Source: Haemaphysalis longicornis
Taxonomy: Eukaryota > Arthropoda > Arachnida > Ixodida > Ixodidae
Length of the DNA: 64,000 nt
Assembly: GCA_013339765.2 (NCBI GenBank)
Contig: CM023449.1
Coordinates: 205,555,422 to 205,619,421, forward strand
Direction: 5' to 3'
Shown here: piece after piece, positions 22,656 to 34,145 of the stretch
Position numbering within the stretch: the first letter of the stretch is position 1
Layout of the letters: each line of letters begins with the position of its first letter
Position numbers and translations under genes: made by a program
Notes under the pieces: model-generated
Databases searched by the model: none
Told to the model about the DNA's origin: nothing
The model's input: only the letters and a program-made list of their open reading frames with translations

Positions 22656-24340
22656 AGGGACACTGAAGTGAATTTGTCAAGCTCCCGTTTTTGCTTGCAC
22701 TGCGTAGACTGGCTCCAATTAGCACACTTTTCATCATTTATCCGGTTGACAAATCGGTAATTATTTTACAAAGCGCGAAAGAAGAAAAACTACCATGCGC
22801 GGTTTGCGGCGGCCGCACCAACTAAGGCTGTGACGTTTGGGAGGAGGGGGCACCGTGGATTGGACGATGCCCAAGGTTAGCAATCAAACAAGTTTCGGTT
22901 TCGGGTTTCGGTTCTGTAAAACAACACGTTTGGACATCCGATGGCGTCGTTGGATGGGCATTCTCAATATCCCAGTAATCGTAGTAATACCGCACTTTCT
23001 GCCATGTTGTCGGCTGTAAAATACATTAAGGTAAGCCTCCCAGGACGGCTTGGAATCGTAGCATTCACTAGCCGAGGCCTACGCGGAGGGCCCGCGTCCC
23101 CGCAGACGCACAAATGCCATGCGCTTTTCCCCCATATTTGGAGCTTTGCCTCACTCATGCCTGTATTGTAAAAAGCGTGTTCGCACCAGGCCAATGGGTC
23201 TGTTGGTTCTGGCCTGTGCCCACTGCCCGCAAGCAGTGGTGCTTATGCAACAGCACGCCAACGAGAACTCGCTAGCGCGCCAGTGGAGGCTGCGCGAGTT
23301 CTGCGGACTAGTTCGTGGAGCAGTGAACGTTGCGGCCCAAAAAAAGGTGAACTCAGTATAGAAAACATCGGCGAAAACGAAAAAGTTACCTTAAAAAAAG
23401 AAAAAAAGAAAAGCTTGTACCCGCGGGGATTCGAACTCGTGACGGGCAAAACATTCGCGATGATATTCCTAAAGCTCCAGACCACGGGCGCGAGAGCGCG
23501 TCAGGGGATGGAAATATACGGTATATAATGTATAACCAGTTTAGCACTTTTATTTAGTTTTAGTATTTCAAGCAGCTCAGGTGACTATTTGTTGTATTGC
23601 GCTCGTGCAGTAAGCGTCCCCCGAGTTTCCACAATAGCTCACGTCTACCAATTGCATTTCTTAGACGGAAAAGCGTTCGCAGATGCGTAGTCGTGCTGCT
23701 GACCGCTGTGATTGTTTGCCCAGCGCAAAAACGTGCTTCCCGCACCCTAGTTTACGCTGTACGGTAAAAATATCAGTTGATTTTATTTCCTTAGTACCTA
23801 TATTGACTTCGCTGACTCTTCTAACCCCTTCAAGAGGCCTTATATTTTCCTACTGGCGTACCAGTCAGCGAAGCGTCGCATGTGCGCGTTGTGCAGCGCT
23901 TGTGTGAAGCGACCTTGACTTGGAGCTAGATACAGAGATACAAACTAACGAAGTAAAGAAAGGCACATTCTTCCATTCACAAACGTGTTGTGGCTTAGTT
24001 TCAACTGATCGAGCGAATTGTCATGACCCGTCGGCGGCCGGCGGACTAAACGTTGGGCCGACCGTTGGGGCCGACTGACTCGGTCGCGGAAGGTCGGCGA
24101 GCCGTCAGAGCCGTGCAGTAGCGCAGCCAATTGGCAGCTCCTCTCCTGCTGACGTCACACGAAAACCCAAAGAAAAGTGGGCGAGAGTGCAGAGAGGAGG
24201 ACAGCATTTTCGAATTGATTTTTTTACTGAAATAAATTCGCGTAAACGTGCTCATAGTGGTTCGAAACAGGGCCTAGGGACTCGGGACTACAATTTTGCG
24301 CTCGTATCCCGCATTGTTTACAAATCACTTCAGTGTCCCT
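22656..24340. mobile_element. 1.69-kb DNA element with TTAA-flanked inverted ends
   Basis: TTAAAGGGACACTGAAGTGA at 22652-22671 is matched perfectly and inverted at 24325-24344. TTAA therefore lies at both edges of a 1685-bp element with 16-bp terminal inverted repeats. TTAA target duplication is characteristic of piggyBac-type transposition, so a non-autonomous piggyBac-like origin is the simplest reading. No transposase motif is visible. The interior is partly GC-rich and has a tRNA B-box-like word, GAGTTCGAATCC, on the minus strand at about 23428-23440. The element sits inside the CR1-like LINE and is therefore younger than it. Confidence 0.75.
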
Positions 24341-24359
24341 TTAATACAATGAAGGGTCA

Positions 24360-25645
24360 AGCGCAAATCTATAGGTTAAGCAAGAAACTCAGGAAGTCTA
24401 AGCGGAGTTGCCTTCTTCTAGATTGAAGTAGTGGAATGTTGTTAGCTGACATTAGTTCCGTAGAGAATCCGTGGAACGAAATTTAGAATATATAAAGCGA
24501 ACTGCTTTTCTCTGAATTCTTTCCAATTTATCTGTTACATTTTGTGTAGGGATCCTACACTACGCATGCGGTATTCTAATTTTGGTCGAATGTAGGACTG
24601 ATAACACAGAAGTTTTACATTTGGTGGTGAATTGCGAAGCTTGTGTCTCAAGAAGCATAATTTTCTGAAAGCAGATGCACAAATGTTATCAATGTGTGAA
24701 TTCCAAGACAGGTTAGCAGTGAACGTAACACCTAGATATTTGTAGGTTTTGACCTGTTTAACTGCAGATGAACCAAGGGAATAAGCATAGTGAAGGGGAT
24801 ATTTTTTTCGAGTTATACACATGGAAACTGTTTTTTCTGTATTTACAATCATACGCCATTTGTTGCACCATTTGTATATATAGTCTAGATTTTTGTTTAG
24901 TTTTATTTGATCATGTGTGTTATGAATTACACGAAATAAAACGCAGTCATCTGCGAACAACCGAATCTGGACGGCTGGCTCAATTACATCTACAATATCA
25001 TTTATGTAACACAAAAATAGCAAGGGCCCCAATACACTGCCTTGGGGTACACCCGACGTGACTGGCAAAAGACTCGAATTTTGACCCTCGATGGCGACGT
25101 ACTGCACCGATTGCTCAGGTATTCAGCTACCCATGGCACCAATACCTTCGGAAGACCTATTTTATTTAATTTGTAGATTAATTTCTCATGAGGAACTTTA
25201 TCGAAGGCCTTAAAAAAGTAACTAAAACTGGTGTCTATCTGAATGTTATTATCGAGGGCGCCGCAAACGCATGCGTAACGGTAACAAGCTGTGTCACGGT
25301 GGTATACTTTCTTCTAAAGCCGTGCTGGAAATGTGTTAGTATGGAGTGTGTTTCAAGAAATTCTGTAATCTGGTTCGCTATAATGTGTTATATTAGTTTA
25401 CAACATGACGAAGTTAGAGATATTGGCCTATAATTAGGTACTGATAATCTGTCGCCTATTTTGAAGATAGGCGGCACTCGGGCCATTTTCCAGTCACGCG
25501 GCAATGTTACTGTTGACAGGGAAGCATAGAAGATTACAAACAGGAATTTGCCAACGCATTCGGCATAATGTCGGAGAAAGTCATTGGGTAGTTCGTCAGG
25601 ACCGCAACACTTTTTCGTATTTAGGTTTACAAGCATGGAAACCAA
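24360..25645 (-). pseudogene. LINE reverse-transcriptase domain (CR1/Jockey-like)
   Basis: Read right to left. KKCCGPDELPNDFLRHYAE and NYRPISLTSSCCKL lie at 25610-25390, KAFDKVPHEKLIYKLNKIGL at about 25215-25150, and VTSGVPQGSVLGPLLFLCYI with RLFADDCVLF at 25060-24930. NTEKTVSM, YKYLGV and SYIRPKLEY follow down to 24560, then ERIQRKAVRFIYSKF near 24530-24480. The catalytic FADD is intact, but stops and frame changes occur between 25388 and 25107 and at about 24535. The enzyme would have reverse-transcribed the element RNA at a nicked target. This copy cannot make a full protein. Confidence 0.9.
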
Positions 25646-26760
25646 ACCAGCATATGAAATGAAATTGACTTCGCATGGTTGAGAAACACGCTATGAAAGT
25701 ATGTGTTGAAATGATTTGCAATGTCGCCAGAATTTGTAACTATGCGGCCGTCAAGTACAATCTTTGAAACGGGTTTCTTCCTATCTTTAAGATAATTCCA
25801 GAACTTGCAAGGATCATTCTTTATAAAATTGGGCATTAAGGTTTTAAAGTGGTATTCTTTTGAGCGATGCATTGTTTCAGCAAGGATTCTTTGGTGCTGA
25901 TTCATAACTGTGTTCTGCGCATGCTGCTTTCTTAGCCGTTTAACATTTCTTTTTAGTTTAACAATTTCATGAGTCATCCACTGCGTACGTTTCTGCGTTC
26001 GTTTGTGTTTGTTAGGGATAAAGTTGTTCATACAGTACTGGCACGACTCAACGAATTTTGCGCAAAGAGCGCACGTGCTTAGGGCGTCATTATTAAATTG
26101 TGCAAGTACGCCTTTCATGCATTCTGTTACACGGTCATCATCAGCTGTCGAATAATCTTTAAAGTACTGGATGGGTGATTTTTGGTGGCTACTGCATTGA
26201 AACAGAGGAATTGACACGCTTACAAGTTCATGATCTGAAAGCCCCTGTTCCACGACTACAGTATGTTCTGAAAAAGCACGTTTTACGAATACCAAATCTA
26301 GAATAGAGCTTGCATGTGCTTGCACGCGTGTTGGTTGCCTGACTATTTCAGTTAGATCGTGAGCAAGCATAATATCAAAAATAGTGTTAGCATTTTTACT
26401 GAACTGGGAACAGGTCAGCCCCTCCCAGTCTAGACTTGGCAAATTTAGGTCTCCAACCAAAAAGATTTGCCTATTAAAAAACCTTGACATATGTTCTTTC
26501 AGCACAGTTAGGTACTCCGGGTTCGCATCTGGAGGCCTGTAACATGCGTACAGGATAACGCTATGTCCCCAGCAGGACAACTGTACGCACAAGCATTCAA
26601 GAATGCCAACGTCAGCTGCAATCATAGCTTTTATTTCTGGTTTGACAAGGATGGCTACTCCCCCACCTCTGGCAGATCGGTCTTTTCGATACACGTTGTA
26701 ACAGGGGGAAATACCTCGTCATCACTAATTTCCTCTCACAGCCACGTCTCCGTTATCACC
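25627..26760 (-). pseudogene. LINE AP-endonuclease domain (CR1/Jockey-like)
   Basis: The open frame 26694-25627 (355 codons) carries the endonuclease motifs RGGGVAILVK, YRPPDANPEY, FLVGDLNLPSLDW, SSILDLVF and GLSDHELV. A linker follows to the reverse transcriptase, with KTLMPNFIKNDPCKFW and a DGRIVTNSGDIANHFNTYF block. Upstream of the first ATG the same frame reads HIAVITETWL, another expected motif, and is then cut by a TGA; the natural start was therefore further upstream. At the other end a frameshift near 25640 separates it from the reverse transcriptase. It is the longest intact piece of coding sequence in the window. Confidence 0.9.
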
Positions 26761-27071
26761 GCAATATGGGGATCATACTGCATGAGCAGTACGATCCTGA
26801 ACTTGATCCTGAACTTGATTCTGACATACGCCTTGAAACGAACTTGATCTGACATACGCCTGTTTTGTGTAGAGGAAAGTTTTTATGCGGCGTAACTGAA
26901 TCGGCGACCTGTCTATCAAGGCGCGCGGGTGTTTCTTTTCAAAGGGGTAACCTGTGTTTCATACGATGGTCCGTCCCAATCTTGTTTTCCCAGCCGCTCA
27001 CTTGGCGCTAAGAGAGTGGTCTCCCAGATTTATTCAAGAGTGTTATGAAGACAGAATTTGAGGGCCTGTTC

Positions 27072-27260
27072 ATCGTCATCATCATCAACATCCTATTTGT
27101 CGACTGCAGGACGAAGGCCTCTTCCATAACCCTTCACCGCTCTTGTCCTGCGCTGCCCGAGTCCATTCTTTGCCTCCGGACGTTGCTATTTCTTCCCTCC
27201 ATCGAATTAATGGCCTTCCCCTTCTTCTAGACCCATATCTGGTTGTCCATTCTTGTTACC
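27072..27260 (-). mobile_element. RTE-clade LINE 3' fragment, divergent family
   Basis: The minus strand encodes QEWTTRYGSRRRGRPLIRW followed by GGKEWTRAAQD and, after a frame change, MEEAFVLQS. This is the RTE C-terminal pattern seen at 7095-7465, but clearly another family. It ends in a (GAT)n-type tail (complement of about 27073-27090). Confidence 0.7.
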
Positions 27261-27840
27261 CTGGTGAACAACCGGTTGTCAGTTCGTCTCACGGTCAAAA
27301 TTGCGAGGTTGAGGACTGTCCTATATGCTGTCCCGATGATGGTGTTTTTTTTTCTTCGGTGCGGGAAAATTTGTGGCACGGTAAGCTCTGCAATGTCCAG
27401 CTCATGATCAATGGCTGAATGAGCGCTGCCGCTTCTTTCTTTCCTGCCTCCTCTTGGTTAGGGCGTTTTATAAAGTGCGAAATTGGCTACAGATTTCTCT
27501 TTTCTGGCGATTGTGAGTTGGGCTCTGCACCCTACTTTAGAGCCACGCCCAGCACCCTTACGTGACTGTTCTTTTGGAGGACATCCGCAGGTATTTAGGG
27601 CGATTTTTAATTTGGCCACGCAGCGCGCCCCGTCGTCTGCCAAACGGAGACAGGACCACGGGAATGTTGTAACGTAATTAAAAAATTCATGTTATTGGGA
27701 CCCTTGGGTTTTATTTCAGTGCGTTTCTACTCATAGTCAATGCCTTCCGTGAGTGCAGAGAGACTGGCGTTAATCCTCTGCCCACGTTTTCGTTAGGGGA
27801 CCCAATGCTTGTTCGGCATCAGTCCCGGTGGAAAACAACT
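27261..27840. other. unrecognised sequence
   Basis: No supported feature. It may include more of the RTE fragment beyond recognition. Confidence 0.4.
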
Positions 27841-28062
27841 CCGGGGTGGCCCAGTGGGTAAGGTGTCGCGCTGCGGAGCCCAAGGTCTTGAGTTTGATTC
27901 CCGGCCTCGGCGGCCGTCTTTCTAATGTAAGCAGAAAACCGAAGCGCCCGTGTGTCGACGTTTCGGCGCACGATAAAGATCGCCAGCTGGCCGAAATTAT
28001 TCGTGAAACTTCTTTGACGGCATGCCTCGTATCCAGGTGTAGCTTCGGCTCATGAATTACCG
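27841..28062 (+). mobile_element. tRNA-derived SINE, Ruka-like
   Basis: A box GTGGCCCAGTGGGTAAGG (from 27846) and B box GAGTTTGATTCC (about 27890-27901) are followed by the body shared by the other SINEs here. Its landmarks are GGCGGCCGTCTTTCTAATG, GCGCCCGTGTGTCGACG, GGCGCACGATAAAGATC and a GTAGCTTCGGC-like end. It is nearly full length. SINEs of this type depend on LINE enzymes for copying. Confidence 0.75.
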
Positions 28063-29319
28063 GAATATTATTTTTATCTTCCGGTGGAAAGACGCTTTGA
28101 TATGGTGACGTCAGTTGCGGGCATTGCTGGTGGCCGTGTCTGTCGAGTATGGTACCACCGACTTCGCGTTCAACAAACTTCACTGCGCAGGCGCGGCACA
28201 TCCTGGAAGTGCGTGTCCTTTCTTTCGTCTCCACCGTAGTATCCCTGTCCTCCTTCCACAGTTCAGTTCCGCCTATTGAGGCCAGCCCTCGAATCTTGCT
28301 GCTTCAGTCGTAGCTTCCGGCTGGCAGCGATGACGTATTTCCGTGGACACTTGATGAGCACGGCTATTAGCGGACGGCTAGCAGCCACAAGTGAAATAGA
28401 AAATGAGTCCTGTAACGCTATCGCGTTAATAAGCCAGCATGATTTAAAGATTGCTAGTACGCTCCCTGTCTGCTTCAGAAATCGTCAAGCGCAAGCAGAA
28501 GCTGTTTGTAGGCAGGTTATAATTCGTGTTGCACTCAAATACCCAACGGCTCTCGACGGTAGGCCTGATCGTGTCGGGTGGTCGGCCGAAGCAAGCTGCA
28601 TATGCTGCATATGCAAGTGATGGGACGCGTAAGCTTGAGGTCAAAATTGATTTTTTTTAACGGCGTGCGACCTTGATGGTGACCTCATGCCGATTGCGCG
28701 CACACTGGGACGTTTGTTTTCCAACGCCTCGATCTCCAGAACACCACGCGCTTCAAATACACGGCGCATTCTGTCCGCAAACGTGAAAAATACATGGAAC
28801 CGTAGCCACATAAGCTGGGCTTCAGATGTTTCCCGTGTGTCTCCGGGTGTCAGAGTACCCTGTACCAGGGGAAATCAAGGCTCCCTAGGATGACCGAAAA
28901 TGACGGCCCATGCTGCCAATACAGCCCCCCCCCCCCCCCCCCCTTTAAAGTCCACACGTCCATGTATTTCGACTTCCACCTACCGTATGAAAAGAGGAAT
29001 ACTAAAAGGACGGTTAGAAAGGAAGCATTCGATAAACCACACTACGTAAAGACTGAGCCGTCTCTACTGTACTTGATACGGCTTCGGAAATCATTAAATG
29101 CACCAGCGTCGCCTACTCCCCTAAAATATTGGAGGCACCTCGATGGCCGTGTTTTTGATTCCAAGATAGAAAACCAGGGTTCCGCCCTACAGTGTCTCAA
29201 ACGGGTCAGCCTGACGGATTATGTTTTGTTTTGGGTATTTGCGCAAAGACAAGACCACCTGCACGCAAGATTTCTATCCTAAGTGCTTCGCTTTGTCTTT
29301 TGCTAGAAGGCAAACCACG
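28063..29319. other. unrecognised; poly-C run
   Basis: A run of 19 C bases lies at about 28925-28943. No gene, element or tandem array was recognised. Confidence 0.4.
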
Positions 29320-29335
29320 CTCTTGCCCAATGTAT

Positions 29336-29561
29336 TGATTGAATCTAGGGTTTAACGCGCCGACGCAACGCAGGCGATGAGGCGTGCCGCAGTGGAGGGC
29401 TCCGGATTAATTTTGACCACCTGAGGATCTTTAACCTGCGCCGAAATCTCGTACACACGGGCGCTTTTGCTTCTCGCCTCCATAAGAAAAATGGCCGCCG
29501 CGGCCGGGAATCGCACCCGCGACCTCGTGCTCAGCAGCGCAACTCCTTAGCCACTGAGCCA
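29336..29561 (-). mobile_element. tRNA-derived SINE, Ruka-like, with 16-bp target duplication
   Basis: On the minus strand GTGGCTCAGTGGCTAAGGAG (A box) and GGGTGCGATTCCCGG (B box region) precede the standard SINE body, ending GCGTTAAACCCTAGATTC with a TCAA-type tail. CTCTTGCCCAATGTAT (29320-29335) and CTCTTGCTCAATGTAT (29562-29577) flank it, a 16-bp target duplication with one mismatch. The insertion is complete and fairly young. Confidence 0.85.
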
Positions 29562-29585
29562 CTCTTGCTCAATGTATCTTGTTAA

Positions 29586-29617
29586 GGCTGCATATGGGGT
29601 AACCCCCATATGCAGCC
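29586..29617. repeat. perfect 14-bp hairpin
   Basis: GGCTGCATATGGGG and its exact complement are separated by TAAC. The hairpin starts 8 bases beyond the SINE target duplication. Confidence 0.9.
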
Positions 29618-29619
29618 AA

Positions 29620-31682
29620 TGTTCTATCCAATGAAGGGTCGTACTGGGCATGGAATCGTTTGCAAGTTGTCAGCCAACCAAAATTAATGGTGGCCGCTGT
29701 CGTGTTTATATTCTTTGATTTCTGCCTGCATCATCGAATCGCTCACATTTTGGTCTTGTCGCTCAGTCTGCTCGCGTCTATTCCAAGACGGCCGCTCAGC
29801 CCGATCGCGTGAGACGACCGTTTGTAACAGCGATATCGAACGTGAACTACTGGCGAATAAACTAACATTGCAAGGCTTTTACAATTTTTTATAGTTTGCA
29901 CATCACAAAGCGTCGCACTGCAACAGAGTTCGCTCAAAATATCTGAAAGTTTGTAAGGCAGCTCGCCGTTTTCCCGGCGCTTATCAGAAAAAAAAAACAG
30001 GGTTTAGTATATTACTTCGTCATGACATGGAACCAAACTCACGCGACTATAATAGATGCTACATAAGGTGACTTGTTGCATGGACATTATTAATTTACAT
30101 CAGTGATTGATATATCGATCAATACGAAACAAACTCAGATAACTGTGGTAGACATTACGTTAAGCTAGTGCTCTCCTGCACATTATATATTTACCTAAGC
30201 AAATAACGTATCGATCAATACAATGCCACCAAGCACAACAATGTGTAATGTAGTTAGACTCCCAACTTCAGCATTGAAGGATAGCGTTGGTGCGAAACGC
30301 TAGTAGGCTTTTTCTTTCACGCCCGAACAAAACCTCATCGGGACCTGGAGCCATTGAAACAAAAGAACGCAGCGAGGGGCCCCGAGGTGCCAATGGTGCC
30401 AGGAAGGCAGCTTGAACAAAAAATAGGGGCGGGGTGGGGAAACGACAGATGGCGGCGAAAAAGTAAAGGAGTACAATGAACCAGAACCACGTGAAAAAAA
30501 TGGAGTTGCCCTTTACCTGCCGTCTGCATCGAAGGAACTAAGAGCTGGTTCCTGAAGAGACCAAAAAATAGACGAGAGCGAACACATGCAATAAGTATAC
30601 AGTTCCACAATGACAGGCTTATTTTCTTTCAAAGCTGCGTGAAGCGAACTGTTCAGACCACCAGCACGCAGTCAAGCAAGAGCGCAGGAAGTCAGACATG
30701 AAGTCGCCCCTACATTTCCCTGCAGATTGTCGGCAGGCTGGAAAAGACAGCCTGCCTGCCCGTCCCGAATCTTGTTTTCTATTCCGATGCCGAGCAGAAC
30801 ACGACCTCCCAATGGAGGCAACCGGAACACCATTAAAAGTTGGCGCGCCTTTCTGCAGGCAGGCATGGCGGGAAGCCTTGCAGCGAGAAAAAGAAAAAAA
30901 AAAGAAATAAAATTCAAAACGAGTTGTGGCGTTTACAAGAGAATGCGTGACGGTTTAGTCGAAGCAAATGGGAATGTGTGCGGGGAAAAAAAGAATGGGG
31001 AAACAGGAGACAAATTGTGTGCGTACACGCATACGTTGAACAGTGTGCTGCTTTCATCTGCCAAGTTGAAAGCCTGCACAGATGCAGAAATGCTTGGGAT
31101 TGCACAACACAGCGAAACAAGAAAGACCACTGCTCCTTTGAACGGTGCGTTCAGCGTTTTGTGTTCCACGTTGCACGTCTTATTAAAAATGCGACATTCC
31201 TTGTTAGTTGACCAGGTCTGGTCTCGAGGAAGAGACCGATTCTTAGTATCGCTATTGGTATATAATCATCATCATCATCATCATCATGATGTTTGTGGAA
31301 TCCCAATGATTTCCAGCAGTACGCAGGCGGTTGTCGTATTAGTTCCCTTTCACGTCACTCTTCCTGGTATTCCCGCTATACTCATCGGGAGTCCTTGCTT
31401 AGTGTGTCCTAGTCTTAGCGCTACGCGCACTAGTTCGGATAGTGCACAGCAAAACAGATGATCAGGCTTAGCATACGGGCATTTCCAAAGCCCCTTTCTT
31501 CCACCGAACCATTTTTATTCACGCCTTTTCTCTGGAGCTGCGTAATTTCTGCGACATAGTTTGCTCTGGTCATAAAAATGACACCACCTTTGTTAAGAGA
31601 AAGATGATTAAAACAAGCGCAAAGCTTTCTCCCGCGTAACATGGGTGAAAGTCAAAGTCCGAAATTCGAAAATAAATCAGCG
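29620..31682. other. unrecognised; one microsatellite and one dispersed repeat
   Basis: Holds an (ATC)n microsatellite at 31265-31288 and the repeat copy at 30762-30850. The 244-codon open frame at 30727-31461 runs through that repeat and the microsatellite and shows no domain, so it is not called as a gene. Confidence 0.45.
30762..30850. repeat. ~88-bp dispersed repeat, copy 1
   Basis: Aligns with 40592-40678, sharing CTATT-C-G-TGCCG and most clearly CCGGAACAC-ATTAAAAGTTGGC. Family unknown. Confidence 0.5.
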
Positions 31683-31772
31683 GTGTCGGAGTGGCCCCAC
31701 CGGATAGACGTCGGTTTCATAACGCGAGGGAGCCTGGAGGTTCTATTCCAATTTCCCACCACACGAAGCATT
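31683..31772 (+). mobile_element. decayed Met-like SINE head
   Basis: GTGTCGGAGTGGCCCCACCG, GATAGACG and GTTTCATAACGCGAGGGA match the order of the SINE head at 20814. The B box, GGAGGTTCTATTCCA, is degenerate. It leads directly into the composite repeat that follows. Confidence 0.5.
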
Positions 31773-32345
31773 TTTAAGCGCAGAGCACTTTGGGGGCTCG
31801 CCTTTTCGTCGTAGCTCGCTCGCTGGACCCAAGTAGAGCCACACGGCGTTCCGTCGCAGCAGCTGAGGTAGCGGCGTAACCCAGAGGCTTCGAAAGCCAA
31901 GCGGTTTATATAGTCGTAGGTGTTCGAAACCCGTGATCCCCTGGCGCTTGTTATATAACTCCCCGTTCTTTAGCGCAAAAAAAAAAAAAAACTGTACATA
32001 CATTTTAGGCAAAGTTTACGCAATTAACCACCAGCACCCGCGTTCATTTAGTTACGAACCCTCGTTGGGTTGGTTTTTGCTTTACTAAGCTACAAAAAGT
32101 GGCAGTTCAACGGCGGAACGTGTGGGGGGAAAAGCAAGCACAGAAATAACAAAACTCATGCTGGGGCAGTTTCAGGCAGGGGGCGCGCGAGCACTGCGAA
32201 AGGCGGGAAATTTGAATTGCACTAAGTGGTAGCAGCGCAAAAATAACGGCGCTACAGCCCATTTGGGTGCATCACTACTCTGCAGTTGCGACAGCTTTCA
32301 CATCGAGTGGAACGGCGCTATTTTTTTTTTTTTTTTGAGGGAGGC
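31773..32345 (+). repeat. long composite repeat, copy 1
   Basis: Colinear with 33168-34145. Shared landmarks in order are AGTGCAGAGCACTTT-like, TGGACCCAAGTAGAG, AGAGGCTTCGA, GCGGTTTATAT, AGCAAGCACAGAAATAACAA, AACTCATGCTGG and GAAATTTGAATTGC. It ends in a T-rich run. It may be the body of a SINE-headed element or a larger unnamed repeat. Confidence 0.75.
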
Positions 32346-33167
32346 CCTTGATGTGCCTTCGTGGAAACCCTATGTGTAAGTTAGCTTTCCTGCAGTGCGC
32401 TTTGGGCGCAATGATTCGCATTTCGGGCTTTAATTTTCTGCCTCTGAAGACATTGGCTTTCGACCTAGAGAAAGCTTCGAGTTTCAATCATCTTTCACTG
32501 CAACAACGATCATCATTATTGCCAGAGAAAGATGGGCTTTCTGCAGTTCCTTTGGGGGCAACGTCGTCATTAGTGGGGAATAGAAAGCTTCGCCTTAAAA
32601 AGGGATCATGTCGGAATATCCGTGCTTCTCCCAGTGGTCATTACACATCGTGTTCATCGTATGATCGTAACACAAGGTGCTCCTCTAGTCATGGACAAAC
32701 TCCTTGGGAGGTAACTCAAGTCCTCCGTGGTACAACACGAGAACTGGAAGTGCGCGCTAAAAAAAATCCCCGGGACACTTAGCCTGCTTACGTGTTTTGA
32801 AGGTGAAAACATGCTGAGACTTCGTTTCCGTCTCTTTCTTCGGTTTGGTTTCTTCGCCTTTTGGCGCTACTTCGGTAGGCTCCATTACTGCTACGTCGTG
32901 TCTGCGTTCCTTTCTGCGTCATTTTCGCTTCTTTTTCACTGGTGCAAAATAATTAAACAAGCGGACTGGCGGCATACGACGTAGTTTCACCACAATTAGA
33001 GTTCTGCTCGGTGGAGTGGCCCTGTTTTACACACGTGTCGTAACTTTCTCGTGTCACTGAGAACGCACTCGAACTTTTGGTTCACCCCTGCCGACGGGCG
33101 GAGATAATGCGGCGTCAATAAAATGGGCTGCTACCTCGCAGGTTGGTTCAAATTCAACATGACTAAA
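32346..33167. other. unrecognised sequence between repeat copies
   Basis: Nothing identified. The upstream part of the second SINE-like head may lie at about 33080-33165 but is too decayed to call. Confidence 0.4.
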
Positions 33168-34145
33168 ACAGGTTTTAAGTGCAGAGCACTTTAGGAGCTC
33201 GCCTTCTCGTCGTAGCTGGCTGGCTGGACCCAAGTAGAGACACATGGCTTTCCGTCGCAGCGGCTGTCGTAGCGGCATTCCGCAGAGGCTTCGAAAAAAT
33301 TACACCATCTCCCCGAAAGGAACTATGTGGTGATGCAAAGCATGGGGGTTCCGTGTAGGTTCCACACCAGAGAAGACCCGACGCAGGCGGTGTCTCGGAG
33401 CAGACTGAACGCCGCGCAGCGCGCACACCTGCTTTTATACAGCTGGAGGAGAGGAGAACGAAAAAGAGACGCGCATGCGCAGTGGGAGTGTGGACGGCGC
33501 AGCAACAAGGGAGGGACATAGCCCCGACCATGAGATGGCTCCTGGAACGACAGTGCCGCCGGTGTCTTCCTGGGCCGGCACGAGACGAGCCGAGCGGCGG
33601 GGAGGAGAGCGGCGTTATCACAGCTGGCGTGAAGAGGGGGACGCGAAGGAGAGGTGCGGACGCCGAGGGACGACGGAGGGTCGACTAAGAGATGCTTTGC
33701 ATCTAAAACAGGGCGGTTTATATGGGAAGCGTTGGAAACTCGAGCTCCGCTGGCGCTTGCCCTACATCTCGCCGTTGTTTAGTGCGAAGAAAACTACACG
33801 TACATTTGAGGCAAAATATACGTAATTAACCGGAAGCGCCCGAGTTCATTTAGTTAGGAACGCTCGTTGTGTTAGTTTTTACGATATAAGCGAAAAAAAG
33901 TGCTAGAGCAGCACCGGCACGTGCGGGAGGAAAAGCAAGCACAGAAATAACAAAACTCATGCTGGCGCAGTTTCAGGCAGTGGGCGCGCGAGCACTGCGA
34001 AGTCGGGAAATTTGAATTGCCTTATGTGGTAGCAGTGAGCGAATAACGGATCTGCAGCCCATTCTGGCAAATCACTGCTCTGAACTTCCGATAGCTTTCG
34101 CATTGAGTGAAACGGCTTTAATTTTTTATTCACTTTTTTACAGCA
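33168..34145 (+). repeat. long composite repeat, copy 2 (interrupted)
   Basis: Same landmarks as copy 1. It is broken after AGAGGCTTCGA (33285-33296) and resumes at GCGGTTTATAT (about 33714), so about 420 bp were inserted. It ends near ATTTTTTATTC. Confidence 0.75.
33298..33716. mobile_element. ~420-bp unclassified insertion
   Basis: Defined by comparison with copy 1, which lacks it. Near its ends are dyad-symmetric words, GATGCAAAGCATG at about 33334-33346 and AGATGCTTTGCATCT at about 33689-33703, which are inverted copies of each other. The interior is GC-rich with overlapping open frames on both strands. No transposase or tRNA boxes are visible. It is probably a non-autonomous DNA element. 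Confidence 0.5.

Larger units (their letters stand above)
22312..26800 (-). mobile_element. CR1/Jockey-like LINE, interrupted by a TTAA element
   Basis: On the minus strand an AP endonuclease, reverse transcriptase and 3' end follow in order from about 26800 to 22312. The 3' end is CTGCAGTATAAAATAAATAAA with an AAAT tail (complement of about 22313-22342). The C-terminal part of ORF2 is split by a 1.69-kb element at 22656-24340. If that element and one TTAA are removed, the frame reads across from LDPSLY to TPLSTRNTRHH, and FPFFRTQ...SEWN follows as expected for CR1-like proteins. The 5' end is ragged, with small duplications of a GAACTTGATCCT word near 26797-26820. At least three frame lesions make it inactive. 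Confidence 0.85.

Noticed and set aside
22999..23025. THAP-like zinc finger start (CHVVGCK) followed by a GTAAG donor-like word inside the TTAA element
   Set aside because: Only one Cys pair is visible, a stop follows within two codons in the same frame, and no second Cys/His pair or AVPTIF-like end was found.
30727..31461. 244-codon plus-strand open frame
   Set aside because: It crosses a dispersed repeat and an (ATC)n microsatellite (giving a His run), has no domain, and has overlapping frames on both strands.
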